From contig NC_058338.1 in the NCBI RefSeq assembly GCF_905475395.1, forward strand, positions 96,457,435-96,521,434: a DNA stretch of 64,000 nt. Direction: 5' to 3'. Shown here in pieces: positions 9,650 through 20,090 of the stretch; position 1 is the stretch's first letter; the number at the start of each line of letters is the position of its first letter. The notes under the pieces were generated by a model. It was not told the DNA's origin. It worked only from the letters and a program-made list of their open reading frames with translations, and did not search any database. The DNA comes from Chrysoperla carnea (taxonomy: Eukaryota; Arthropoda; Insecta; Neuroptera; Chrysopidae). A program made the translations under genes and the position numbers.

Positions 9650-10362
9650 CATTGTACCACAAATATTATTATGTATTTATTACATTATTTTTTAATAGAT
9701 CTTTATGCGGAGGTGCTTGTTGATTATTATAACAATAAATAATATTAAAAAATAAAATGATTGTCCTTATTCATATTTTGTATTTTGTTTTAATCTAAAA
9801 TTGTAATTTTTTTTAAATAAAAAATTTTTTTATCTAATCTGTAGTACAAGTAGATTTATTATTATTCCTTATAAAGAGCATATTATATGGGTTGATTGAT
9901 GATGCTTGTTAGGTTATTAAGCACTGTTTATCAACTGTATTCGCTTCGTGCGTGATTTTCGTTTCCATGACAACGATACACTACTTTAATTATAGAATTG
10001 TATGGATGCATATATAATTATATGGATTGCATTGAAAACTTACATTTAAAATTTAATATTCTTGTTTCACAAATTTAAATAAATAATTATGATAATTTAC
10101 ATTTGAAAAATAATATTTGTACAATTTGATTTCTTATTTTCACAATTTTTAATGCATTAAGTTTAATTAATTAGTGTTTTTCAATCATTTTAATTTGACA
10201 GTTTCTATATCATTAACATGTAAAGAATTGCAAATTAGTCATAACAGCCCCCTTTATCTCCAAATTTTTTCACTTAAAGCGCTGGCATCGATTTTATTAT
10301 CCCTACCATGACTACGCACACAACGAATAGGTCATTTAATTTGCAAGCATTCATGTGATAAC
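9650..10362. other. Non-coding gap in the Polinton
   Basis: AT-rich sequence with several AATAAA-like motifs (around 9735-9760). No ORF or repeat is seen. It probably holds the 3' end of the capsid transcription unit and the promoter of the next gene. Confidence 0.4.
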
Positions 10363-11340
10363 ATGCTTCAGACAACGAAACAGCTAGCTAAGTTGAGTGA
10401 TATTATACAGAAAAAGTATAACGCGCTCAAACCTGGTGAACAAACAACGGCCATTTCATTAGAAAAAACATTTAAGCCCATCACTGATCCGTTGAATAAG
10501 CTAGTAGAAAAACAAGAGAATAAAAATGATTATACTCGAATTAATATAAAACGCAAGATGGAAGATGATACCTTTGAAGACAATAAAGATGAACTATTAA
10601 ATTATACGCCAATGAAGGCTCGAAAATTATTTGAAGGTACTCCAGTAGTGACAAAACAAAAAAATCTATCAGACACCTACGAGGATGAGGCATTACACAC
10701 TCCTGATGTTGTATTTAGGGAGATTATAAAATCACCAGAGAATAATCATCATGCACTTCAACATTTTACAAAGACTTATGGAGATGTGGCCGGTAAATAC
10801 ATTTATTTTATATTATCGAATAAAGATGATAAGCTTATCGATAATATTTACGGATTACGTTATGATAATGCTGCTGATAGATTATATGTAGGTAATTCAG
10901 TTGTTCACATTTCGCATAACGATATACAAGTCAACGAAAAATGGTACGACGGGACATCAGGCTTATATGAGCTTTTAGTAAAACAGATACCAAAAAATTA
11001 TTCAGAGCAAGACATGCGTAACTATTTAGAAATTTTAACATCAACAAACGCTAATAGACGGAATTATGACTCTCAGGGTCAAATTCAAGGAACTAGAAGT
11101 TTAAAGTATAAAAATATCATTAAGAAACATCTATACCCATTGGCTCCTGCTTCTGGTAGCGGTCTAACATTATCACGAGTAACTAATAATCCCATAGATT
11201 ATGTGTACTGGAATACAATCGACGAACTTTGTGACAGATTACGGCTATTATGCGTATCACGTGACGCGGGAAATTTCAGCCATCAAAATGAAATCAATAG
11301 TTTGATACAAGAGTTAAAAGAGGAAAATATAATATACTGA
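10363..11340 (+). CDS. Conserved Polinton protein, DUF8207-like, 325 aa
   Basis: The first about 110 residues are polar and charged. A conserved globular region follows at about 140-250: IYGLRYDNAADRLYVGNS, WYDGTSGLYELL, NANRR and SLKYKNIIK, a pattern I associate with DUF8207 proteins common in insect Polintons. The C-terminus (RLRLLCVSRDAGNFSHQNEI) is also family-like. The molecular role is unknown. The gene is intact, begins after a 700-bp gap, and ends one base before a palindrome-rich repeat array. Confidence 0.75.
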   Translation: MLQTTKQLAKLSDIIQKKYNALKPGEQTTAISLEKTFKPITDPLNKLVEKQENKNDYTRINIKRKMEDDTFEDNKDELLNYTPMKARKLFEGTPVVTKQKNLSDTYEDEALHTPDVVFREIIKSPENNHHALQHFTKTYGDVAGKYIYFILSNKDDKLIDNIYGLRYDNAADRLYVGNSVVHISHNDIQVNEKWYDGTSGLYELLVKQIPKNYSEQDMRNYLEILTSTNANRRNYDSQGQIQGTRSLKYKNIIKKHLYPLAPASGSGLTLSRVTNNPIDYVYWNTIDELCDRLRLLCVSRDAGNFSHQNEINSLIQELKEENIIY

Positions 11341-12205
11341 AAACCGGATCTGTTTCTAAACAGACCAGTATTAAACCGGTCAAAACCAGTATTAAACAGA
11401 CCTGTTTCTAAACAGACCTGTTTCTAAACAGACCAGTATTAAACAGGTCAAAACCAGTATTAAACAGACCTGTTTCTAAACAGACCAGTATTAAACAGGT
11501 CAAAACCAGTTAGTACAAGATCCGAATTAGGGTCGACCTTCACCCATCTGTTTACCGAATGAAAGTTATTTTTTATGAAATGTAAAATATTAACAAATAT
11601 TCCTGTAACGGGTTGCCTTAAAAAATATGGTCCAGACCATTTTTAATATAAATATCAAAACTTGGAAAGCTTGTAAACATTATTTTTGACCAATATTTTG
11701 TGGCCAATCATATGCCACCGTAATTGTAACAAAATTATCTTTATTTAGATATGCGAGTCAATGAATTAACAGATGCACGTAATTACTATTTCCAACTTGT
11801 ATAAATGCGATAATAGTGAACGAAAAAAGGCAAACAACATAGCTGCTGCATATTCTTTATGGCTTTTACTTTCGAGTAGATCAAAATTCGTAAGATATGC
11901 AAGTCAGTGAAAAATTTCTAAAAATTTTAATCTTGATATTTTCACTAAAAGTAGTCTGGACCACATTTTTATAGGCAACCCATTGCAGGGATATTTGTTA
12001 ACATTTTATATTTCATAAAAAATAACTTTCATCCGGTAAACAGATGGGTGAAGGTCGATCCTAATTGGGATCTTAGACTAAGTATTAAACAGACCTGTTT
12101 CTAAAGAGACCAGTATTAAAACAGGTCAAAATCAGTATTAAACAGACCTGTTTAGATACAGACCAGTATTAAACCGAGCTGTTTCTAAACAGACCTGTTT
12201 AGATT
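11341..12205. repeat. Palindromic tandem array (CTGTTTCTAAACAG units), split by a MITE
   Basis: The left part (11341-11507) and right part (12081-12205) share units of about 52 bp made of two alternating modules: the palindrome CTGTTTCTAAACAG and CCAGTATTAAACAGGTC-like boxes. The array falls between two plus-strand genes and is non-coding. A 570-bp MITE sits inside it with a 3-bp target duplication. Confidence 0.75.
11511..12080. mobile_element. MITE with about 110-bp inverted repeats inside the array
   Basis: The left end TAGTACAAGATCCGAATTAG and the right end (complement of TAGTCTAAGATCCCAATTAG) continue as inverted repeats for about 110 bp. AGT flanks both sides (11508-11510 and 12081-12083), and removing the element plus one AGT restores the array motif ccagtattaaac. 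No ORF. Confidence 0.75.
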
Positions 12206-12261
12206 TTATATTTATTATAAGTAATTATTAAAATTACATCATTAACCATTGAGAACTCAAT

Positions 12262-12681
12262 ATGAACGGTATAGATAAATTTGGACGTCCTCTCTTCAAA
12301 AATTATCAAGATTCATATACATCACATAATGAATCAATACTTCGATATAATGGCGGAAATAATTGCTTCGATGCAAAACAAAGACGAATTGTGAATGTCG
12401 GGAAACCTATAAATAAGCAAGATGTTGTGAACTTGGAAAGTCTTACAGAAAAGTGTTTGTCATTAGATGATGATGATAAAGAATCATACTTTGACGCAAA
12501 AAATAAAAAAATAAGTAATGTAGCAAGTCCAGAATTTTCCACTGATGCTGTAGATTTATACACCCTTACCAATCATGTTAGTGATAAAATCAATAACACT
12601 ACTGAAATATTTAACGAGAGTCTGAAAAAATTAAATGGTTATTTTCAAATATCAATACGTAATACACTACTACTAATATGA
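12262..12681 (+). CDS. Fibre-like repeat protein of the Polinton, 139 aa
   Basis: Two imperfect repeats of about 45 residues are seen: CFDAKQRRIVNVGKPINKQDVVNLESL and YFDAKNKKISNVASPEFSTDAVDLYTL (FDAK..K/RI.NV..P....DAV.L..L). Such FDAK/NV-P/DAVNL units resemble fibre or trimerisation repeats of viral attachment proteins; the function here is inferred only. The N-terminus reads MNGIDKFGRPLF. The stop overlaps the next ATG as ATGA (12678-12681). Confidence 0.6.
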   Translation: MNGIDKFGRPLFKNYQDSYTSHNESILRYNGGNNCFDAKQRRIVNVGKPINKQDVVNLESLTEKCLSLDDDDKESYFDAKNKKISNVASPEFSTDAVDLYTLTNHVSDKINNTTEIFNESLKKLNGYFQISIRNTLLLI

Positions 12682-12914
12682 GGGTTTACTTATTTAGATT
12701 TCCGATCTCTGGAGTGATACATTATTTAAATATTAAACCGAAATACTGTGAGGTCTTCAAAAACGATACTATTATAGATAAAAATAAACTTAATACATTA
12801 AAATCAAACGATTATTTAACGTTTGGTATTTCTAAAAGTTTCATGACTACAAACCCCGATTCCATGTTACTACATGTTGACATTGGTATAAAATATAAAT
12901 TAATAGATGGATAA
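12678..12914 (+). CDS. Small ORF of unknown function, 78 aa
   Basis: It starts in an ATGA overlap with the fibre-like gene and its last 8 nt overlap the integrase start, a packing unlikely by chance. No domain is recognised; the product is mixed polar/hydrophobic (RVYLFRFPISGVIHYLNIKP). It could be the remnant C-terminal part of the upstream protein after an indel. Confidence 0.45.
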   Translation: MRVYLFRFPISGVIHYLNIKPKYCEVFKNDTIIDKNKLNTLKSNDYLTFGISKSFMTTNPDSMLLHVDIGIKYKLIDG

Positions 12915-13829
12915 AAGACGAATTGTTGTGAATGAGCTACATAAACCAGCTCGACGTAATTATCCAAGAAGAAATAAATCATTAAGGGACTCAATGATTT
13001 ATTTCAAGCTGATTTGGTAGAAATGATCCCGTATGCAAGACAAAATACCAACTTTAAGTATATTTTGGTGGTCATCGATTGCTTCTCCAAATATAGCTGG
13101 GCTATTCCACTAAAGTCCAAGAATGCGGTGGATGACACTAATGTCATGGAACAGATTATAAAAGATCGTACACCGAAAAACCTTCAAACTGATAATGGTA
13201 CTGAATTTTACAATGAAAAATTAAAGAGATTGATGAAAGAGTACAACATAAACCATTATTCTGTGTATTCAACTAAAAAGGCGTGTATTGTGGAAAGATT
13301 TATACGCACACTGAAATCGATGATGTACAAACATTTCAGTTTGTATGGTAATTACAAATGGATAAAAGTATTACCGGAATTGATTAAACAGTACAATAAT
13401 TCATACCATCGGACAATCAGGATGAAACCATCACAAGTCAATACACGAAACGAAAAACGGGTTTTAAATGATTCGTACAATCATATTAAGATGGTGGGTC
13501 CAAAACAAAAATTTACAGTTGGTGATCATGTAAGGATAAGTAAATTTAGAACGACGTTTGCTCGTGGTTTTCATCCATCATGGACACCAGAAATATTCAC
13601 CGGTCGCGAGGTGAAACTTACAAATCCAAGAACATATTTATTGAAGGATTACAACAACGAAGATATAAAGGGTGGTTTCTATGCCGAAGAATTACAAAAA
13701 GTTCATGATCCAAACATTTATTTAGTGGAAAAGGTCTTAGCTAAACGTGGATCCAAAGTTAAAGTTCGGTGGTTAGGGTTCGACTCTTTACACGATTCAT
13801 ATATTGATAAAAAAAGTCTCCTTTTATAG
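12907..13829 (+). pseudogene. INT: Polinton retroviral-type integrase, frameshifted near its N-terminus
   Basis: This is the DDE recombinase that inserts the element. The core has Asp in VVIDCFSKYSWAIPL, Asp in LQTDNGTEF and Glu in CIVERFIRTLK, spaced as in rve integrases. A C-terminal chromodomain-like segment follows (YLVEKVLAKRGSKVKVRWLG). The likely ATG at 12907 opens an N-terminal basic segment (HKPARRNYPRRNKS) that runs out of frame at about 12985-12990; the frame of the core resumes at once (ctc aat gat at 12990). A one-base deletion explains this. From 13014 on the frame is open to the stop at 13829. Core residues are intact, so loss of function rests on the frameshift alone. Confidence 0.88.
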
Positions 13830-14067
13830 TGGAACGTTTTTGAGAACATACTTGTAACAAAAAAAATTTGTCATAGTGAACCGCTTTTGTGAACATATTT
13901 GTGTTTTAAAAAAGGAAATGTATTTTTAATATGATAAAAAATAAAAGATAAGAAAGTAAAACTATTTATTGTAAAATTTTATCTATAACATATAAAAACA
14001 GAGTTGTATTATAATAATATTTAAAAAATATATATTTATAAATTATCGAAATACATTATTATAATTA
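13830..14067. other. Convergent 3' junction, no gene
   Basis: This is where the plus-strand block (integrase) and the minus-strand block (acidic protein, polymerase) meet tail to tail. It holds AATAAA-like sequences on both strands and no ORF. Confidence 0.4.
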
Positions 14068-14517
14068 TTATTCTGAAAAGTGTCCATTGTCATCATCATC
14101 ATCATCATCATCATCTTCACCATCATCTTTCTTCATAAGATAATTTTCAATCATTTCTTTCACTTGAACATAGTCGGATAACTCGTCTGATGTAAATACA
14201 CTGTAGTAAGATTGTTCAAAAATGGATAGTCCTACAATTCCATCTGTTTGTCCAGAGTGGATATTTTTTAAAATCCAGTTCCAAATTTGACTGTCTTCAT
14301 TGTCTGACGATGGGGAAAATTTCACTTCTAAGCCCATTTGTTCTACCTTATCAATAAGGAAGTTTAAAGTTTCCGGTCGACCACATTTAATTGTCATATT
14401 AACCAATGTTTTAAAATACTTTGTTAACACATTGTTTATAGTACTTAAACTACAATTTTCTTTAATCATATTAACAATACAGTTGTTATCAATATTATGA
14501 TTACCAAAGTTTTGCAT
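14068..14517 (-). CDS. Acidic Polinton protein of unknown function, 149 aa
   Basis: Not recognised. The product is largely helical-looking and polar, with a C-terminal run of nine Asp residues encoded by an (ATC)n tract (about 14090-14117) followed by NGHFSE. It sits downstream of the polymerase on the same strand. Acidic tails are common in viral DNA- or histone-binding proteins, but I assign no function. It is uninterrupted. Confidence 0.5.
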   Translation of the reverse strand: MQNFGNHNIDNNCIVNMIKENCSLSTINNVLTKYFKTLVNMTIKCGRPETLNFLIDKVEQMGLEVKFSPSSDNEDSQIWNWILKNIHSGQTDGIVGLSIFEQSYYSVFTSDELSDYVQVKEMIENYLMKKDDGEDDDDDDDDDNGHFSE

Positions 14518-14748
14518 TTTGTATGTTTAAACTAACACTAAATTGTTTTCTACAATAATTCTACCTAACTATCAATTTTTTGACCCCCCACCACTACTCT
14601 ATCAATTGTTTTACTACTTTTAAATTGTTCATGCACACTACTCTATCAATTGTTTTGTAGTTACCACTTTGAGTTGAACCCATGGTTTTGTTTCACATGA
14701 ATTGTGAGTAATGTATCGTTTTTGATCGTATGGTGATAAGCCCACTTT

Positions 14749-17700
14749 CTACTGTTTGATGGTATGTAAGCGATGTCGCTTGGATTGGATGCTTTGCTGA
14801 ATACGGTAAAAGTTACGGTTCTCAAGCAAACACCGTTTATAGTCCTCAAAAGTAAGTTTTCGGATAGCTGACTTCTTGATACCCTTGAATCGTTTAGTCT
14901 CTTTTTTATTTTGCACCCGAATAGCATACATTTTGCTACGTAATCCGACAAATTCTATCATAACATAACCATTATTTTCATCGGACATTATACCCTTGAC
15001 TTTCTTATTACGTAGTGGTATACCATAGACGTTGTCGGGTGTATAGTCAGCAGTATCAAAACGATCAATAACCTGCTTCATGACCTCATAGACATCAATA
15101 TTGCGTATTTTATATATCAGACTGTCGGTGTCGGTATACAAGAGCTGTACATTTTCTTGGCCATATCGAATGTACATATATTTGTAATGGAAAACTAGTG
15201 GATTTATTTTCGAATTGTCCAAAACAACGAACCCTAGGTAAATCGCTATTTTGAAAAATATACAGGTCTTCTTCATCTCCACAATACTGACGTCATTGTC
15301 GAGCACCATCATACTATGAAAATTGGGTTTGGCAATTAATTTCTTCACACCATATTTTCCATCCCAATTTTTTCGTATGTACACAACCCGATGTTTCCTC
15401 AAATTCTCCATGGTCTTACCGAAGATGGCATTAATCATGAGTTTGTATAGAGACTTTTCAAACTCATTTGAGGCGTTCTTGCGCATTTCGGTATTGAACT
15501 CAATATATGGTTTCAACCATGCAGATTGATCGAATTGTAACACACGGTGGTATTTTGTTACCTTAACACCGAGTTGTGTATACAGTTTTAAATTCCTGTA
15601 GTGTACGACATAGTTGGTCTTATTGTAAAGGGTTGACAGCAGATATTTTTGTTTTGATCCAGGTGATTTCGTTGTCTCCGGACATGGCGGTAAATCGCTA
15701 AAGTAATCATGTAGATGTTGGGGTATTTCAAGGTCTACTTCTAAAATGTACCCGACTGGTGAATCATCTGCAACATCCTCGATGTTTGGTGTGTCGACCC
15801 ACTTAAAATTTCTGGTTGGAAGATATCCACACATTGCTGCACCATATAGGTTCACCACATCATAATACATAAGGTAGACATCTTCTTGAGTTTTATCATA
15901 CCCCTCTTCCATGTACTTATTGTTTGCCTTAGCATAGCGATTAGAACATTGACTTACACCGCCTCTGATTCCTTTCTCGATAAACAACAAGTCATCAATA
16001 TCCGTGAACAATTCCAATTTGATATTGGTGTATTTCAACATGGCGCTCCACGTATAGCCAGGAAGTGTGTAATAGTGAGTGGGATCGAGGCCATAGCTAT
16101 GAATACAAGTGTTACGAAAATTTTCAAAAATATCCGCAAGTAGTAACACATTAGTTTTCATATGCAGGTCTGAATAATCACCTAGTGTATGTAAATTGAA
16201 TGTGTTCCATACCTGTATAGCATGGTTATAATCCTCCTCCGTTATGTGTTCATCTGTTAACACACTGTAGAACGCCTCCTTTGGTGGTAATTTTGTCTCT
16301 TGGAGACGTTCCCAGCTACTCATGTATTCATATGGAAATACACCTTTTCTCGTTAGCAATTGAAAATGTTCATCATTACTGACCTATAAAAAATTAGAAA
16401 ACAAATTACAGCCCTGTATTAAAAATTATTTATTTTTTATCATTTACCTCTTTATGTAAAATGGATTTTTTATCATTATCTAAATATGAGGCCAGATTTT
16501 CTAACTTGTCTGCGAGAAATCGGAAGGAATCGATGAATCTTAGTTGAATGTCCGAGACGTGCTTTATGAAACTGATGTATTTCTCTTTGTTTATGGGCAA
16601 CACGTCAACTTGACCGTCGATTTCCGCCAGCAGAGTTTCAATAATAAAATGTGAATCGTATCCACTTAAGTTGTGCATCACAACAGGTATCATCCTTGAA
16701 TCTTGATAATGCAGATTACAAAATTGGTGTGCTGCTCCACGGTAGATACCTAAAATAGATTGATATAAAATTAGATGAAATTAAAAAAAAAATAAATAAC
16801 TTGCATTACCTGTGCGATGTGAATGGTCGCGAACACGAATGGAATTGGATACGAAATCTTTACCATAAATGTGACACTTCTCTGCTGACATAAAATTCAG
16901 TTCTTGTTCGACGGTGAGCGGACACATTGGTTCAACGTGTTTTATTTTTTGCTCTAATGAGTACGCTACTTGTTCCAGTTCACGAACAAACCACTTGACA
17001 CAATCAGCACCACGGTATGCCTTGTAGAATGATTGGTTGGGATCATGAGTACAATGTACATAATACCCCACACTGTAGGGTATATGTTTTTGAATATTTT
17101 GTGTATAAGACTCATGATCCGTTTCCATGTGTTCATGGTCCTGAGGTACCAATAGTGCCTCAAAGTCTGCGTACACCATATACTCAACACGTTCCTTGGT
17201 GTTGAAATCTTTGAAATCAACGAACCGCTCGTCATCAGTTTCAGGCATTCGTACCCGCACCGCTTCTTTTTCACCACAATTTACTGAATGTTGCCGGAGT
17301 TTATCGTCGGTTGAAAAATAGTTGAGACATCGATCGCATAAATAAATTTTATGCTCGCGTTTTGTTACACCCGATTGACTCAACTTTGCTAAATTTTTTA
17401 TCCAGCAAAAGTGGTAACTATTCCCATTCTCTATAGCCAATAGATGAATTTTCTGCCCCGCACTGTTCGAGCTAACGCGTACCGGAAAAATTTCTAAACC
17501 ACGTAGAAACGTATCTTTGTAGCCGTACACGTTAATCGATAAATGCAGGTTCATCTTTTCAAATTTATTAATTTGATCTAGAGACATGGGAAACTCTAAT
17601 CCATCATATTTCAAATAATGACTATAGTGCGGGTACTTAGTTAAACGTTGAGGATGCTTTTCAACCGGAAATAATGCAGACATTATCGACCATAAAAAGC

Positions 17701-18545
17701 AATGTTGGTCTTTATTCTGGACATTAATCACAGCCAATTTATTTCTGATGACTGGTGGTAGTATACAAAATGTTCCAGCCGTGATCGGAGAGTACTTATT
17801 CATGTGGACTCGAAAATTTATGATCATGTCAAGAGCCCAACCGCTATCGCGTTCCTGAAATTCTTCCAATTTTTTCAACAAATAGTTTTTGACATGATCA
17901 GTGTACCACTCCTGCATGTCCGTGGTCAGATACATTTCCTCGGCCGACGTTATAAAAGTTTTCAAATCCTCCTCTTTGGTGCTGGGCTTAATGAAATTGC
18001 CTGTGAACATAATATACACCTGAAATAAAATTCAAGATCTCATAAGACTATTTAAATTATAAATCTTAAATTTTACTTACCTTGAGGGGATGCTTCACTA
18101 GCTCACGCCGAACGTGTCGTCGGAACATTGGAAATGCCCGTTTGAAAAACACTATTGGATCTTTATAATCCAAATTTGTAATCATACCAGTCTTCACTCT
18201 GCCCAGGTGGTGGGTTGCAATTGTCTCCCAGATTAGATGTCGATTTTGTTTTTTGGTGACACCACCACCTTGCTTAACTAAATCTAATCGCAGTCGGTGA
18301 AGTTGCCGCTGGTATGATTTACAAAGTCCCATATAAGCTTCAAGACGCAGAGGATTTTCTTTCTTTAACATCAACATCTTTTTCAATAAGCGGATGTTCT
18401 GCTTATTAAGTACCATCCATCGCTCAGCTTCCTCCGCCGTCTTGATGAGCCTCAACGCTCTCTCCACTTTCTTCATCATATCCATGCTACCACCTTGAGG
18501 TACCACGTTTAGCATCTGCATAACATTTTGTTCGTAGGTGTCCAT
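14749..18545 (-). CDS. POLB: Protein-primed family B DNA polymerase, four exons, premature stop
   Basis: This polymerase replicates the element. Exons: 18545-18081 (465 nt), 18019-16810 (1210), 16749-16448 (302) and 16383-14749 (1635). Introns of 61, 60 and 64 nt have GT-AG ends (GTAAGT, GTAATG, GTAAAT donors) and phases 0, 1, 0. The joined length is 3612 nt in one frame (1203 aa plus stop), typical for Polinton polymerases. Visible motifs: a Cys/His segment CDRCLNYFSTDDKLRQHS, ExoI YADFEAL, ExoII HNLSGYDSHF, ExoIII KTNVLLLADIF, motif A YYDVVNLYG, motif B KLMINAIFGK and motif C YTDTDSL. The ExoIII Asp appears as Asn (codon 16150-16152). The TAG at 14749-14751 looks premature: family-like sequence (KVGLSPYDQKRYI) continues in the same frame to about 14641. 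Exon 1 has no recognised domain. Confidence 0.92.
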
Positions 18546-18603
18546 CTTTCGAAAAAATTATATTTAAGTTACACAATAATATTTAAAAAATTTATACACT
18601 TAC
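18546..18603 (-). other. Predicted 5'UTR intron of the polymerase gene
   Basis: On the minus strand a GTAAGTG donor at 18603-18597 and a TTTTTTCGAAAG acceptor abutting the ATG (18545) bound a 58-nt AT-rich segment. Its size matches the three coding introns. It is inferred from splice-site sequence only. Confidence 0.5.
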
Positions 18604-18952
18604 CGTTATATTTTCAAATACTAAACAAAATATACGTTACCGAACGTTCAACACTAAAGTTAACATATAAATGAGAAATATTTGTTTTTTTTATAAAATA
18701 TATAGACCAAGTTTAGAATAATAAATATATAGACTAAGTTTAGAATAATAAATATATAGGTATCAAAAACAAAAAAAAAATAATAATAAAAATAAAAATA
18801 AGGTAAAAAATATATGGAGTGCAGAAAATACTAACTGAACCAAAGATGAATTTCAAAAGAGATACTTCAAAAGCTACGTACATCACTTTTTATAGCTTTA
18901 TCCCCCCCCCCCCTAAAAAAGTCGTAATTTGATATTTTTATAGTCGTAATTC
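18604..18952. other. Upstream region of the polymerase gene
   Basis: AT-rich, with a repeated tatagacyaagtttagaataataaa unit (about 18705-18760) and a C11 run near 18902. No ORF. It lies between the right terminal repeat and the polymerase and probably holds its transcription start. Confidence 0.4.
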
Positions 18953-20065
18953 AAACTAATTATTTTTTCCTGGAATTCAGACATGTTCATACTTGCATAA
19001 GGATGGCATCATAGTATCAAGGTCAAATGAATTATTTGAGAATTGCTGACTAATCAGACTACCATAATAATATACAAACTACTTATTTTTCTTGGAATTC
19101 AGACATGTTCATACTTGCAAATTATTATTTAATCTCATAACACGTGTAAAATTATTTTAAGATCAAAGGCGGTTCAAACAAGTTTGAACTTGTAACAGGA
19201 TGATGACATCATATTTTTCAAGGTCAAATGTTATCTATTTCAACATATTCTTGAGAATTGCAGACTAATCAAACTCTCATAATAATATTCAAACTAATTA
19301 TTTTTTCTTGGAATTCAGACATGTTCATACTTGGTAATTATTATCTAATCTCATAACACGTGTAAAATTATTTTAAGATCAAAGGCGATTCAAACAAGTT
19401 TGGACTCGTAACAGGATGATGATATCATATTTTTCAAGGTTAGATGTTATCTATTTCAACATATTCTTGAGAATTGTTGACTAATCAGACTACCATAATA
19501 ATATACAAACTAATTATTTTTTCTTGGAATTCAGACATGTTCATATAAGGATGACGTCATAGTATCGAAGTCAAATGTTAACGCCCCTTAAACATGCTAA
19601 CACGCCCAGGCGCCATATTTAAATCAGACATGTTCATACTTGCATAAGGATGACGTCATAGTATCGAGGTCAAATGTTAACGACCCTTAAACATGCAAAC
19701 ACGCCCAGGCGCCATATTTAAATCAGACATGTTCATACTTGCATAAGGATGACGTCATAGTATCGAGGTCAAATGTTAACGCCCCTTAAACGTACAAACA
19801 CGCCCAGGCGCCATATTTAAATTTACCGCCCAATTACCTCATCTAACGTCCAATTCCCGCCCCCTTTAAGCCCCACTTCCGCCAAGTAACACACTAACAC
19901 CCTGTCAGCCACGCCCACCACTTTCAGCACCACTTCCGCCAAGAAACACACTAACGCCCTGTCAGGCACGCCCACTTTCGTGTATCATCCAAGGTTTCCT
20001 TCTCGGTAGGTTTGCCCTTTTTGTCTACCATCAAAGTGGGCTGAAACCGGCATGACTATTCTACT
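18953..20065. repeat. Polinton right terminal inverted repeat
   Basis: This is the inverse of 3655-4626, ending ...CATGACTATTCTACT. TGACGTCA palindromes lie at 19552-19559, 19651-19658 and 19750-19757, in about 100-bp modules with gcgccatatttaaat. CACGTG-bearing about 217-bp modules lie inside. It has one more CRE-type module than the left end. It sits just upstream of the polymerase gene. Confidence 0.85.
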
Positions 20066-20071
20066 CTCTAC
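20066..20071. other. Right target-site duplication of the Polinton (CTCTAC)
   Basis: This matches the left hexamer ctatac at five of six positions. Confidence 0.7.
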
Positions 20072-20090
20072 GTTTAATAGTTTTGAAGAA

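Larger units (their letters stand above)
3655..20065. mobile_element. Polinton/Maverick element, 16.4 kb, in intron 1 of gene A
   Basis: The element is bounded by inverted terminal repeats that begin AGTAGAATAGTCATGCCGG on the left and end with the complement on the right, flanked by a 6-bp target duplication with one mismatch. Inside are the Polinton hallmarks: family B polymerase, retroviral-type integrase, adenain-like protease, packaging ATPase, double-jelly-roll capsid protein and minor capsid protein. Gene order is ATPase(-), PLA2 protein, protease, minor capsid, small ORF, major capsid, conserved ORF, DUF8207-like, fibre-like, small ORF, integrase (all +), acidic protein(-), polymerase(-). 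Several genes are broken (MITE insertion, frameshifts, premature stop), so this copy is probably not autonomous. It lies in an intron of a minus-strand host gene whose duplicate (gene B) lacks it. Confidence 0.95.

Noticed and set aside
11341..11507. CRISPR-like repeat array
   Set aside because: The units are contiguous palindromic tandem repeats without unique spacers, in a eukaryotic element.
14661..14951. 96-codon minus-strand ORF overlapping the polymerase C-terminus
   Set aside because: It is in a different frame from the polymerase and its conserved tail; no domain.
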